From the NCBI GenBank assembly GCA_963701435.1, contig CAVPAL010000023.1:682001-746000 (forward strand): 64,000 nt of DNA. Reading direction: 5' to 3'. Within the stretch, counting starts at the first letter, position 1, and the number at the start of each line of letters is the position of its first letter. Shown here one piece after another: positions 1 through 9,588 of this stretch. The notes beneath the pieces were generated by a model. That model saw only the letters and a program-made list of their open reading frames with translations, was not told the origin of the DNA and searched no databases. The stretch comes from JAACFF01 sp963701435 (GTDB taxonomy: Bacteria > Chloroflexota > Anaerolineae > Promineifilales > Promineifilaceae). A program made the translations under genes and the position numbers.

Positions 1-1128
1 CTAGCAACAAACGGCCGTTTTCAAGGTCAATCGGCGCAGTTGGCTACACAGGGAGATAACTGGCGCGATATTCTTAGTCTGACCGTTGGCAAACTTGCAG
101 TTAACGATAACAATTGGCAGACGGCCCTCTATGTCTTAAATGAAGTTCGCCCCGAAAAAGTCCCGCTGCGTGACGATGAAAACGGTTGGCGCGCGATATG
201 GTTGGCAGCCGAAATGGTATTGACTATCCGATTAATGGCGCCTGACGATAATAATGTGCAGCGGGAAGTTGTCCGTCTTCAAAAATTATTGCAAGCCTTA
301 TTGGAAAACGGCCGTTTAAGACCGCATCAACGGGCGAAAGCGGCGCTTGCATTGGCTCGATTAGGGGATCAACGTGAAGGAGTTGCCACACTTGAACCCA
401 GCATGATTCCGATCCCAGCTGGCGCATTCCTTATGGGCGAAGAACAACATCAAATTTCCCTCGAAGCATTTACGATTTCGCGTTATCCAATTACCAATGC
501 ACAATATCGTTATTTTTTAGAAGCTAATGGTTACTCAGAAACGCACCACAATTGTTGGACGCCAGAAGGGTGGCAAAAGCGTATAGAATTTGATTGGTCA
601 GAACCGGCATCATGGCAGGCAACTAAAGAAAATGAAAACAAGCCTGTCACAGGTATTAGCTGGTATGAAGCGCTGGCCTATGCGAACTGGTTAAGCGCTA
701 AAACAGGTCGGAACTTCCATTTGCCATCCGAGGCGCAATGGGAGCGAGCCGCAAGACATGTAGATGGACGCCTGTGGCCCTGGGGAAATGCGTGGCAAAA
801 TCGCATTATTAACTCACTAGAAGCGATGGTTGGAGAGGTAACCCCAGTCGGCATTTTTCCTGAGGGACGGGCAGATTGCGGCGCGCATGACTTGAGCGGC
901 AACATATGGGAGTGGTGCAGCACGCGGCTATTTGATGCGCAAGCTGTCCCCTATCCAGTTCCCTATCAACCGGATGATGGGCGCGAGAACTTAAACGTAG
1001 ATTCCTTAAGAATCTTGCGCGGCGGTTCTTTTAATAACAACAAAGACGAAATCAAAACCTTCAGTAACGATAGCCGCGAACCTGATGAGCGCAATGCTGA
1101 AATAGGATTTCGCGTGGTCGAGAGTTAA
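1..1128 (+). CDS. C-terminal part of a protein ending in an FGE-sulfatase (SUMF1/FGS) domain
   Basis: The reading frame is open to the first base of the window, so the gene starts upstream and only its last ~376 codons are seen. A helical stretch at the N-terminal side (first ~130 residues) resembles the linker that follows NACHT/STAND ATPase modules. It is followed by a complete FGS domain starting at 'PIPAGAFLMG' with the typical 'SRYPITNAQYRYF', 'LPSEAQWERAAR', 'DLSGNIWEWC' and 'RILRGGSFNNN' blocks. The copper-binding Cys pair of catalytic formylglycine-generating enzymes, expected after RGGS, is absent. The domain is therefore probably a binding module, as in prokaryotic conflict proteins. 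The CHAT protease gene begins 25 bp downstream. That the missing part is a NACHT ATPase is inference. Confidence 0.8.
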   Translation, partial: LATNGRFQGQSAQLATQGDNWRDILSLTVGKLAVNDNNWQTALYVLNEVRPEKVPLRDDENGWRAIWLAAEMVLTIRLMAPDDNNVQREVVRLQKLLQALLENGRLRPHQRAKAALALARLGDQREGVATLEPSMIPIPAGAFLMGEEQHQISLEAFTISRYPITNAQYRYFLEANGYSETHHNCWTPEGWQKRIEFDWSEPASWQATKENENKPVTGISWYEALAYANWLSAKTGRNFHLPSEAQWERAARHVDGRLWPWGNAWQNRIINSLEAMVGEVTPVGIFPEGRADCGAHDLSGNIWEWCSTRLFDAQAVPYPVPYQPDDGRENLNVDSLRILRGGSFNNNKDEIKTFSNDSREPDERNAEIGFRVVES

Positions 1129-1153
1129 AGTTAATACCTAAAGGGCATGCAGC

Positions 1154-2782
1154 ATGCAAAAACCAAATTCACATCCTTATCAATTTATAACCAGATACTT
1201 CTCACTCGATGATCTTTTCACGCTATGTTTCGAACTTGGTGTAAATTATGAAAATCTCAGAGGCAACACACTTTCCAGCAAGGCATTGGCCTTACAAGAA
1301 TATATGGGCCGTCACCGGCAGCTTGGTGAATTATTAGCAGCCATCGGTCGTTCGGAAAAAAGAGACTTTTTTCATCCCGAGGAATATCTTTATCTCCTTA
1401 TTGAAGATTATCTCAGCGCCGCCCAAATCGTGACTTTATGCAATGAGCTAAAACTGCCGTGTGAAAAATTAGGGTTATCTCGAAATGACCTGCTTCCTTA
1501 CGACCACAACCAGCGCTACCGGCGTGAAAAGTCCCAAATTTTGCATGGCTATATGGCCGAGCAAAACCAACTTGGAGCTCTCGTTCAGGCTTTAAGCCAG
1601 CTTTCTCCAGATATTAATCTTGAAGCCTACGACCAATGGCTAGAATTAGATTCAACTGGTGCAACCCAAAATTTGGAAAGTTCTTCGCCGCAAGAGCCAC
1701 TTCTACAACCCGGAATAACTTATGAAAATTTCGATCTGCGAATTGGAGAAGGGCGTGACGGAATATATCCGGTAGAGGTTCTATACTCACCGCAAGGACA
1801 GGTGCTCCCAATCTGGCAAACATTTCCCGTGGATGATCCGGAATTTTTAGCACTGGCATACTTTTTAAAAAGTCTTGTAGCCGCGGGGAAAGATGCCAGG
1901 GAACTTGGTCTAAAAATGCGTCATATGCTTTTCCCGCCACCTATTTGGGCTAAATTTCAGGAATGCCTTGCTGTAACAAAACAAAACGGTCACGGACTGC
2001 GAATTCGCCTGCGCATTGATCCTCCCGAACTTGACCAATGGCCCTGGGAATATTGTTATGATGTACAGTTTGATTTTCTAGCCCACAATCCAAAGACGCC
2101 GATTGTGCGATATCATGCTGAACCGTTACGCGCAGAGCTACTCGCAACGCCTTATCCGCTGCGTATTTTAGCAATCATGGCCAGTCCGCATGAATTAGAG
2201 CAAGTGGATATCGAAGCGGAAGCAACCATTCTACAAGAGGCATTAAATCCACTTAAAGAGAACGGCAAGGTTGAGATCGATATTATTCAACATGTGACGG
2301 CTCGTGATCTCCGCACTGCATTGCAGCGGAAGCCGTATCATATCCTGCATTATTTTGGTCATGGCATCTTCAGATCAGGAGGAGAAGGCGCATTAGCTTT
2401 AGAAACGGAATCCAGGGAACTCCAGGAATTGGACGGTAATCAAATGCGCGCATTGTTACGCGACAGCCCGATTCGGGTTGTCGTCCTCAATGCGTGTGAA
2501 TTGGCCAGCCATGAAGGACAGGATCCAATGAGCAGCGTTGCGCGTTCCTTGATCCGCGCGGGCGTACCGGCTGTCATTGCCATGCAATTTAAATTACCAC
2601 AATCAACAGCGCTCCTGTTTTCCCGAAATTTGTATCAAAGCCTTGCTTTTGGTAAGCCGCTTGATCAGGCTGTCACGGAAATTCGACGAGCTGCTTATAT
2701 TGATTTGAACGACCAGATTTATTGGGGCATACCCGTACTATTAATGCGCGCCGAAAACGGTATCATCTGGCAAAACGATTAA
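1154..2782 (+). CDS. CHAT-domain caspase-like protease with tandem effector-associated domains
   Basis: The protein has 542 residues. The first ~145 hold two copies of a small helical module ('FSLDDLFTLCFELGVNYENL' near residue 16 and a diverged second copy near 88). They resemble effector-associated domains, probably the EAD7 type, that act as death-like adaptors in bacterial conflict systems. A middle region (~200-330) leads into a C-terminal CHAT domain with the His of 'HYFGHG' (His403) and the Cys of 'VLNACELA' (Cys448), so the catalytic dyad is intact. The family cleaves target proteins after activation by a sensor, often a STAND ATPase carrying the same adaptor. The gene sits between the FGS protein and a nuclease with very short gaps, which suggests one transcript. 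Domain calls are firm for CHAT and less so for the EAD subtype. Confidence 0.85.
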   Translation: MQKPNSHPYQFITRYFSLDDLFTLCFELGVNYENLRGNTLSSKALALQEYMGRHRQLGELLAAIGRSEKRDFFHPEEYLYLLIEDYLSAAQIVTLCNELKLPCEKLGLSRNDLLPYDHNQRYRREKSQILHGYMAEQNQLGALVQALSQLSPDINLEAYDQWLELDSTGATQNLESSSPQEPLLQPGITYENFDLRIGEGRDGIYPVEVLYSPQGQVLPIWQTFPVDDPEFLALAYFLKSLVAAGKDARELGLKMRHMLFPPPIWAKFQECLAVTKQNGHGLRIRLRIDPPELDQWPWEYCYDVQFDFLAHNPKTPIVRYHAEPLRAELLATPYPLRILAIMASPHELEQVDIEAEATILQEALNPLKENGKVEIDIIQHVTARDLRTALQRKPYHILHYFGHGIFRSGGEGALALETESRELQELDGNQMRALLRDSPIRVVVLNACELASHEGQDPMSSVARSLIRAGVPAVIAMQFKLPQSTALLFSRNLYQSLAFGKPLDQAVTEIRRAAYIDLNDQIYWGIPVLLMRAENGIIWQND

Positions 2783-2787
2783 CAGAC

Positions 2788-3591
2788 ATGGAGAAAACCT
2801 TAAAGCTCAGCCGGGCGCAGCTTCAGGCCTTTCTGGAGTGCAAACGCCGGTTTGAACTGCGTACCCTCACCCACTTGCCGTGGCCGCCGGCGCCGCTGGT
2901 CGAACCGCAAGCAACGGCCGTTTCCCGGGGACAACAATTTCACCGGCTGCTCGAACGCCATTTTCTTGGAATGCAAATCGACTCGCAAAGCATCGATGAC
3001 CCCGATTTGCGCCGCTGGTGGTTTGCATTCCGCGAAAGTGATTTACGCCTGCCAGACGGCCGTTTCCTGCCCGAACACCGCCTTACCATCCCCGCCGGCA
3101 ATCATTTTCTCACCGGCCGCTTCGATCTGCTCATCCTCGGCGAAGAGGCTGGGCTGCCCTGCGCGTGCATCTACGATTGGAAAACCAGCCGACCGCGCCA
3201 GCCGGCCGACCTGCGCGCCGACTGGCAGACGCGCCTCTACCTGGCAATGCTGGCCGAAAGCGGCGAGGCGCTGTTGGGAAGCGGCCGTTCCCTCCACCCC
3301 AACCAGATCACCCTCATTTACTGGTATGTGGACGAACCCGACCAGCCGCGTGAACTCAGCTACAACCAGGCGCAGCACGCACAAAACTGGTCGCAGATTT
3401 TGGCGCTGCTGGCTGAAATCGACGCGCAAATAACCGCCGGAGAGTGGCCGCTCACCGACGATTGGGAGCAGTGCCGCAACTGCATCTATCAAACCTACTG
3501 CGGACGCCAGAGCAGCAAACCCGTCAATCAACTTTTCGAGGAAGATGATTTTTACGAGACGGAACTGTTCCTCGAACCCGAATCGCCATAA
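2788..3591 (+). CDS. PD-(D/E)XK nuclease with Cas4/AddB-like Fe-S cysteines
   Basis: The start is placed at the ATG 5 bp after the CHAT stop; a longer in-frame extension overlaps the CHAT gene and lacks family features. The 267-residue product has an early Cys ('LECKRRFEL'), the nuclease core 'GRFDLL' then 'YDWKTSR' (D...DxK) and the helix 'QTRLYLAML', and a C-terminal 'CRNCIYQTYC' cluster. This order of one N-terminal and three C-terminal cysteines around a RecB-like core is the 4Fe-4S arrangement of Cas4, AddB and related single-strand exonucleases. No helicase or cas gene is nearby. It may serve DNA repair or act with the upstream CHAT protein; the neighbourhood alone does not decide. Confidence 0.8.
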   Translation: MEKTLKLSRAQLQAFLECKRRFELRTLTHLPWPPAPLVEPQATAVSRGQQFHRLLERHFLGMQIDSQSIDDPDLRRWWFAFRESDLRLPDGRFLPEHRLTIPAGNHFLTGRFDLLILGEEAGLPCACIYDWKTSRPRQPADLRADWQTRLYLAMLAESGEALLGSGRSLHPNQITLIYWYVDEPDQPRELSYNQAQHAQNWSQILALLAEIDAQITAGEWPLTDDWEQCRNCIYQTYCGRQSSKPVNQLFEEDDFYETELFLEPESP

Positions 3592-3597
3592 AGCAGC

Positions 3598-4776
3598 ATG
3601 CGCCTGGAAGATTTTCATTTTTTGCTCAGCCCCCAAGGCCAGACGCTGCTTGCGGAAACGGCCGTAACCCCCATCACGCCACACAATCATTTGCAAATTG
3701 CCAGCCGCCTGCGTCAGCAAGTTACCTCTGCCCAGGCCCAGGCTGTCCTGGAAACCATTCTGTTACGTCAGAAAGCCGCCGTCAAATTCAGCCGCGCAGA
3801 CCAGATGTATTTCACGCGTCCGGCGCTGGAACAAGCCTCCGGAGAAATAATTGCCGCCTACCGGGCGCAGCGTTTTGCCCAGGCCGGCTTGAAGCGCATT
3901 GCAGATTGCGGCTGCGGCATTGGGGGCGACGCGCTGGCATTGGCGGCCCACAGTCAAGTAATCGGCGTCGACAAAGACCTGCTGCGGCTGGCAATGGCGC
4001 GACAAAATGTAGGCGTGTATGTGGGTAACGGCCGTTTCCATCCCCTGCAAGCGGATCTCACCAAACTACCTCCGCTGCCTGTTGACGCCCTTTTTTTTGA
4101 CCCGGCGCGCCGTGATGAAAACGGCCGTCGTTTCAAATCTGTCCATCAATACCGGCCTCCCTTGAGCCTCGTAGCCCAGTGGCGCGCGCGCGTCCCGCAT
4201 GTTGGCGTCAAAATCAGTCCCGGCGTGAACTATGCCGAATTGCCGCCTGAGCCGGAAATCGAATTTATTTCATTAAATGGGGAAGTTAAAGAAGGGGCGC
4301 TCTGGTTTGGGGCAATATCAACCGGCGCTCTCCGGCGCGCGACCCTGCTGCCTGGGGGCCAAACGTTAACTGACCGGGATCATCGAGGCGAGCAAGTCGC
4401 CCTAACGCCGCCTAAAGCATATCTATGCGAACCCGATGGCGCTGTCATTCGCGCCCATCTCGTTCAAAACCTGGCGCGCTTATTAAACGCCACCCAATTA
4501 GATCGGGACATTGCCTATCTAACCAGCGACGTCTGGCAACCGACCCCGTTTGGTCGCTGGTTTGAGCTGGAAGCCGCTTTCCCATTCCAGCTTAAACGAC
4601 TGCGCAGCTTTCTACGAGAGCGAAACATCGGCTCGGTAACAATCAAAAAACGCGGCTCGCCGCTTGATCCTGAACAGCTACAGCGCCAGCTCAGGCTGAG
4701 CGGCGTAAACGCATGCATCCTGTTTTTGACGCAAGTTTTGGGTAAACCCACCATCTTAATTGGTCACGCTCTGTGA
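3598..4776 (+). CDS. Class I SAM-dependent methyltransferase with THUMP-like domain
   Basis: This 392-residue protein has a SAM-binding motif I 'DCGCGIGGDALALA' (~residue 100), an acidic loop 'GVDKDLLRLA', and the 'FFDPARRDENGRR' block typical of this family. Its C-terminal ~90 residues ('IKKRGSPLDPEQLQRQL') match the THUMP-like domain. The family is a putative RNA methyltransferase group whose substrate is not established. The gene starts 6 bp after the nuclease stop and is probably co-transcribed with it. It converges on the response regulator gene with only 18 bp between them. Confidence 0.8.
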   Translation: MRLEDFHFLLSPQGQTLLAETAVTPITPHNHLQIASRLRQQVTSAQAQAVLETILLRQKAAVKFSRADQMYFTRPALEQASGEIIAAYRAQRFAQAGLKRIADCGCGIGGDALALAAHSQVIGVDKDLLRLAMARQNVGVYVGNGRFHPLQADLTKLPPLPVDALFFDPARRDENGRRFKSVHQYRPPLSLVAQWRARVPHVGVKISPGVNYAELPPEPEIEFISLNGEVKEGALWFGAISTGALRRATLLPGGQTLTDRDHRGEQVALTPPKAYLCEPDGAVIRAHLVQNLARLLNATQLDRDIAYLTSDVWQPTPFGRWFELEAAFPFQLKRLRSFLRERNIGSVTIKKRGSPLDPEQLQRQLRLSGVNACILFLTQVLGKPTILIGHAL

Positions 4777-4794
4777 CAAAACCGGCGCGGGCCG

Positions 4795-5199
4795 TCAGCA
4801 GGCAGGATTATGATTATTGGTGAATTCACCCTCCAGGAATTGACGTATCATTGCTCGTAAGACGTAAATATCTAATGGCTTGGGCAAATATTCATCACAA
4901 CCGGCTTCCAAACATTTTTCACGATCCCCGACCAACACATTTGCTGTCGTTGCGATGATGGGAATCGCGGCCCATTCAGGTTCGTGTTTAACCCTACGCG
5001 CCAATTCCAACCCGTTAATGCCTGGAATATTAATATCCAACAAAATTAGATCGGGTCGTTCGGCCTGCAATATACGGAATGCTTCGGCCCCATCTTTAGC
5101 CTGCAGCAAAACATGGTTTTCTGCTTCAACGATACGTGAAATCAGCAGCATGTTGGCTTCATTATCTTCGACGCATAAGATTTTTTTATGACGCATCAA
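4795..5199 (-). CDS. CheY-like single-domain response regulator
   Basis: The product is a stand-alone receiver domain of 134 residues: acidic pair 'CVEDNEAN', phospho-acceptor Asp in 'LILLDINIPG', the Thr/Ser position in 'IIATTANV' and the Lys in 'YLPKPLD'. There is no output domain. It starts 35 bp downstream of the large histidine kinase stop on the same strand, so the two probably form an operon and a phosphorelay pair. Two adjacent ATG codons compete as start. The 'PKPLD' ending and the wording of the core resemble receivers paired with GAF-rich hybrid-type kinases. Confidence 0.9.
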   Translation of the reverse strand: MMRHKKILCVEDNEANMLLISRIVEAENHVLLQAKDGAEAFRILQAERPDLILLDINIPGINGLELARRVKHEPEWAAIPIIATTANVLVGDREKCLEAGCDEYLPKPLDIYVLRAMIRQFLEGEFTNNHNPAC

Positions 5200-5234
5200 T
5201 TTTTTTCTCTAAAGTCAAATCTTGCTCCGTCAAA

Positions 5235-8200
5235 CTAATCCCCCCTTTCCGAAATGCCATTTGGCTCACGTGGTAACGTAAACCAAAACGTGGTCCCCTG
5301 TCCTAATTTGCTTTCTAACCCAATCGTTCCTCCATGCAGTTCGACCAGGCGCTTGCTTATAGGCATTCCTAGACCTGTTCCACCTTGTTTATTGGTGTTA
5401 CTCGTATCAATCTGTCTAAATTGTTCAAAAACAACCGGGATATCCTCCTGGTGAATACCAATACCGGTGTCGCGAATGTAAAACAATGCGGTATTGCCTT
5501 CCATCCGTGCTGAAATATTAATGCCGCCCTTGTCTGTAAATTTTATGGCGTTCCCTACAATATTCCATAATACCTGCCCAATTCGCGTGCGATCGGCCAC
5601 GATTGTCGAAACGGAATCATCTAGATGATATTGCAGGTCCAGTCCTTTTTCTTCAGCCGACAGACGAGCAGAACTAACAACTTCTCCCACAAGATGCGCT
5701 ATCTCAATCTCTTCATATTTCAGTTCCATACGACCGGCTTCAATCTTGGACATATCCAGAATACCGCCAATTAAGTCACGCAAGTGATTACCGCTGTTAC
5801 GAATTATTCGAATATCCTCTTCCATGCGCGCATTCAAATCTCCATCAATCCCGGCTAACAAGACATCGGCAAAACCGATAATCGAATTTAATGGGGTGCG
5901 CAGTTCATGGCTCATGCTGGCCAGAAAATCCGTTTTAAGGATATCAACTTCACGTAATTTTTGGGCTGTTTGCACCTGTTCTGCATACAAATTGGCATTT
6001 TGTACTGCCACGGCGACTTGCGAGGCCAGCGCCATCTGGACCTGTACGTCATTGGGAGTAAAGCGGTTAATAGAATCTGCCTGCACATCTAGGACGCCAA
6101 ACAGATGGTTTCCAGCAATGATGGGCACAGCCAGTTCAGAGCGCGTGAGTGGTATCAGCGGATGGGCTAAAAAGTCGTCAGAGTTTTGCGTATCATTTAC
6201 AACAACTGCTTCGCATGAGCGGGCAGCACGCGCCACAATCGAGGTTTCGTGAAGGCCTATTCGAACCCCTTCGAGCATTTTTATATGGTCAATTTCGCCG
6301 GCGCCGGCTTTGAGAATTAACATGTTGGTTGTTCTTTCTAACAGGAAAATGTGGGCGTGGTAGAGGTTAAATCGTTCTTTGGTTAATTCCACCACGGATT
6401 GCAGCAGGGTGTCAATTTCAAGGATTGTGCTAACGGCCGTTCCCACTTCCGACACTGTGCGCAGTTGCGCCGATAAATAAGCTTGCTTTGTGAGCGCCGT
6501 CTGGGTTTCCTCCAGCAAAACCAATGTCTGGCTGGCCACGGCCGCCTGCCCAACCAGGGAAACCAGGCGGCGCACCTCACTCTCTGCAAATCGCATCGGT
6601 TTGCGATAATAAACGCCAACCAGACCAATCCAGCGTGAGCGTACTATCAGTGGGACAAAAATAACGCTTTCCAAATTACGCGGCGCTGCGAACAGAGCGC
6701 GTGATTCATCATCGAGGCGGGGATCATGGCGGGTGTCTTCAACAACAAAGGGTTCGTCTGCGGTAAGCAAATTAAATCTTGGAATACCTGCGGTCAGATA
6801 GCGTTCAACAAAATCAACGCGGGGCTGCGCATCCCACTGCGCGAGAATATCTAAATATTCTGGAACCTGGTCGCCAATCCACGGTTTGTCAAAGTAAATA
6901 ATATTCAAAATATCGGCGCTTTGCCCAAGTTCTGTATAGTCGCGTATAACCTGCAAAATGTCATCAAAGGATTGGGCCCGGTTCAATTCTGCGCTACTGA
7001 CATACAGCGATTCGGTTTCCGCCAGCGCTGCTTGTGTGCGTTCAAATAGACGCGTAGTCTGAACGGCCGTTGCCGCCTGATAAACGAGTGTTTCTGCCAG
7101 ACCAAGCTGTTCAGGCGTTACAATCTCATCATCTTTCAGCAAATCAATGCCTAACGTGCCCACAACCTCATTGCCGACAACAATGGGCATAATAATGAGT
7201 GTTTTCACACCCCGCTGCTGCAACACTTCATGTGCAGTCACCGTCATCTCACTCGTGCTCGCATCCTCAACTATCAACGTTTCGCGCGAATCAATCACAC
7301 GCTGGGTAGCGATATTGCCTTCGAGCGGAATCACGAAGCCAACCGCACTGGGAGAAACGGCCGGATCGTACTGCTCAGCAACCACCGTGAGGCCGGTGCC
7401 TTCCGGATTCAACAGGGCAATGCCAACCTGTTCCACATTAATCGCCTTCGCTAACTCCTCAACAATAATCTGCATATTTTGACGCAAATTTAAGGAAGCA
7501 GCTACGGCCGAAACGACCCGGTTGATCAAGGCCATATTTTCAGCCCTTCTTTGCGTTTCAGCATAAAGACGCGCGTTTCGAATCGCAATGGCAATTTGAT
7601 TGGCAACCATTTGCAGCACATAGGCGTCTTCTTCATCCAGGCCGCCTGCAACATCATCCTGCACATCCAAAACGCCCAGCACTTCATTGTTGAACTTAAT
7701 TGGCGCCGCCACCTCAGAGCGCGTGCGCGGCAGCAGCGGGTTGGGCAGCCAAACCGGCGCTTGATTTACCTCAGGCACAATCACCGGCTCACCGGATTCA
7801 GCCGCGCGCCCAACCAAACCCTTACCCGCCTCTATGCTGTGCCCGCGCGCCAGCATCTCCTTTCCGGCCGCGCCAGTTCCGCTCACCAAGACCAAACGGG
7901 AACGTGACTCATCGTACAAATAAATATGGACATGATAATAATCAAAAGCTGCGCGTACCTGGTCTACAACCTCCTGTACCAGCTGATCCTTATCCAGAAT
8001 AGTCGACAGCCGGCGGCTCACTTGAGCCGAGATTTCCAGGTCACGCGTCCGCTCGGCCACACGCTGCGCCAGCGACAACCGCTCCTGCTCCAATTCAACC
8101 GTCAAATCTTGAACCCGGTCAAACACTGTGAAAGTGTCGCGCTGCTGGCGCAGTAAAGCAGCCACAATAACGCCAACGCCATAGGAAAAACCAATCACCA

Positions 8201-9404
8201 TCAGCACAATTTGCAATATATCCGTGCCGGGCATAATGGCGATGGTCACGGTATACTGGCCCGTTTGAATGAGCCAGCCAACTGTGCCCAATGTAAATAC
8301 AGACAGCACGAGCGCAAATAACCCCACCCAAAGGCCGGAAAAGAGAAAGGCCATGATAACAAAGACAAATGTCGCCACGCCTATATTGATATCCAGGCCA
8401 TAAGTCAGCATGCTGATCAGTGCAAAAATATAATACAAACCGAGTAATATGCCGGCTCGAATGTTGTAGGGAATGTCGCGCATGACCGCCAACAACACAA
8501 TCCCGGAAAAGATAACCAGATCAAGAAAAATAAATCCCCAGACAGTCTCCGGCTTACGCAATTCGACAACAAAAAGCATGATTAACAAAAGCAGCGACAT
8601 GCCCGCATTGATAATCAGCACCAGATCCAATACACGTTGACGCGATTCCTGCATGGCGGCGGGAAATTCTACTTCTGCGCCAGTCTGAATTGGCCTGATT
8701 AATTCTGGGAGTTGATCAAAAAAGCGGAAGCGGAAAAATCCCCATGCAAACAAAATTGAGGTTACCGTAAATGCAATAGGAACCGGGTCCAAGGTTGTGG
8801 GTGCATATACAAAAATAATACTGACGAGGAATGGAGGCAAACTGCCAGCCAGGATAACAGCACTTTGGCGACGAGAATCCCCTTTCTGATATAAAATTTG
8901 CTGTAGCAGCAGGAATGTTCCTACGAGGTAACAGGTATATGAAAAAATGACGTGGACCCAAAACCAGGGGCCGTATGTGGGATCAAAGTGAATGACGCCG
9001 CCCTCAGTTCGCAAGTCAACGTTGGTGTAATAGAGATTCTGGAATTGACTACTCCAGACCAGAAGGATCGTAATCGTGGGGATTACTGCCACTAGCGCAA
9101 TATTGAACCGCGTTAAAAAGTATTCTCGACCGGTAAAACGCAGTGTATAAAGCAGCCACAAAAAAGGGACGGTGGCAATGCCAAGATACTCAATGCGCAC
9201 CCAGAAAAGTTTAGCCTCTAAAGTAGTAGAAGCTATTTCAAAGGTATATCCAACGCTCCAAACAGCCGCTGCAGCCAGGAGGAAAAACAGGTATTTTCCG
9301 CCAGGCGTATGGCGGTGATACCAAGTGTAGATGGCCAAACTTGTGGTCAATAATGCTGCAATCCCAACAAGCAGCAGATAGGGAGTAAATTGCCACGGCG
9401 TCAT
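5235..9404 (-). CDS. Large membrane sensor histidine kinase: 7TM region, second TM block, four GAF domains, HisKA, HATPase
   Basis: The ATG at 9404 is preferred because CAGGAG lies 8 bp upstream; the longer TTG-started form at 9440 lacks this. The ~1389-residue protein has an N-terminal 7TM histidine-kinase region (residues ~1-235), a second block of ~6 membrane segments (~260-430), four GAF domains (~460-615, 635-790, 800-965, 975-1130), a HisKA box 'SMSHELRTPLNSIIGF' with phospho-His near 1165, and a HATPase domain with 'NAIKF', 'DTGIGI' and 'GTGLGM'. It senses an unknown membrane or cytosolic ligand and should phosphorylate the receiver gene directly downstream. GAF 1 and GAF 4 are the most alike, suggesting internal duplication. 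Confidence 0.92.
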   Translation of the reverse strand: MTPWQFTPYLLLVGIAALLTTSLAIYTWYHRHTPGGKYLFFLLAAAAVWSVGYTFEIASTTLEAKLFWVRIEYLGIATVPFLWLLYTLRFTGREYFLTRFNIALVAVIPTITILLVWSSQFQNLYYTNVDLRTEGGVIHFDPTYGPWFWVHVIFSYTCYLVGTFLLLQQILYQKGDSRRQSAVILAGSLPPFLVSIIFVYAPTTLDPVPIAFTVTSILFAWGFFRFRFFDQLPELIRPIQTGAEVEFPAAMQESRQRVLDLVLIINAGMSLLLLIMLFVVELRKPETVWGFIFLDLVIFSGIVLLAVMRDIPYNIRAGILLGLYYIFALISMLTYGLDINIGVATFVFVIMAFLFSGLWVGLFALVLSVFTLGTVGWLIQTGQYTVTIAIMPGTDILQIVLMVIGFSYGVGVIVAALLRQQRDTFTVFDRVQDLTVELEQERLSLAQRVAERTRDLEISAQVSRRLSTILDKDQLVQEVVDQVRAAFDYYHVHIYLYDESRSRLVLVSGTGAAGKEMLARGHSIEAGKGLVGRAAESGEPVIVPEVNQAPVWLPNPLLPRTRSEVAAPIKFNNEVLGVLDVQDDVAGGLDEEDAYVLQMVANQIAIAIRNARLYAETQRRAENMALINRVVSAVAASLNLRQNMQIIVEELAKAINVEQVGIALLNPEGTGLTVVAEQYDPAVSPSAVGFVIPLEGNIATQRVIDSRETLIVEDASTSEMTVTAHEVLQQRGVKTLIIMPIVVGNEVVGTLGIDLLKDDEIVTPEQLGLAETLVYQAATAVQTTRLFERTQAALAETESLYVSSAELNRAQSFDDILQVIRDYTELGQSADILNIIYFDKPWIGDQVPEYLDILAQWDAQPRVDFVERYLTAGIPRFNLLTADEPFVVEDTRHDPRLDDESRALFAAPRNLESVIFVPLIVRSRWIGLVGVYYRKPMRFAESEVRRLVSLVGQAAVASQTLVLLEETQTALTKQAYLSAQLRTVSEVGTAVSTILEIDTLLQSVVELTKERFNLYHAHIFLLERTTNMLILKAGAGEIDHIKMLEGVRIGLHETSIVARAARSCEAVVVNDTQNSDDFLAHPLIPLTRSELAVPIIAGNHLFGVLDVQADSINRFTPNDVQVQMALASQVAVAVQNANLYAEQVQTAQKLREVDILKTDFLASMSHELRTPLNSIIGFADVLLAGIDGDLNARMEEDIRIIRNSGNHLRDLIGGILDMSKIEAGRMELKYEEIEIAHLVGEVVSSARLSAEEKGLDLQYHLDDSVSTIVADRTRIGQVLWNIVGNAIKFTDKGGINISARMEGNTALFYIRDTGIGIHQEDIPVVFEQFRQIDTSNTNKQGGTGLGMPISKRLVELHGGTIGLESKLGQGTTFWFTLPREPNGISERGD

Positions 9405-9551
9405 GCGAAAAGTCTCCTGCACAAAGTTTGTAGAGACCAATCATAACACAATTTGGGAAACGGCCGTTAGGATTTCTTGCGTTTAGGTAAACCGCAGAAA
9501 GTATTTGGAAATAAAAAACGTTGGAATTCTGCGGTTTCCTTGAGAAAATCA

Positions 9552-9574
9552 GAACGCCGGGCACGATACGGCGT
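9552..9574 (-). terminator. Hairpin after gatB
   Basis: Reading the minus strand after the gatB stop, ACGCCG and CGGCGT form a short GC stem followed by a T-rich stretch (TTCTGATTTTC). This is a moderate rho-independent terminator. A second inverted repeat, AAACCGCAGAA at 9489-9499 with TTCTGCGGTTT at 9529-9539, lies just beyond, between gatB and the kinase gene. Confidence 0.55.
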
Positions 9575-9588
9575 CCTGTCCGGTTGTT

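Noticed and set aside
5254..9400. Several open frames antisense to the histidine kinase
   Set aside because: They mirror the codon structure of the kinase gene and have no ribosome sites or domain signals.
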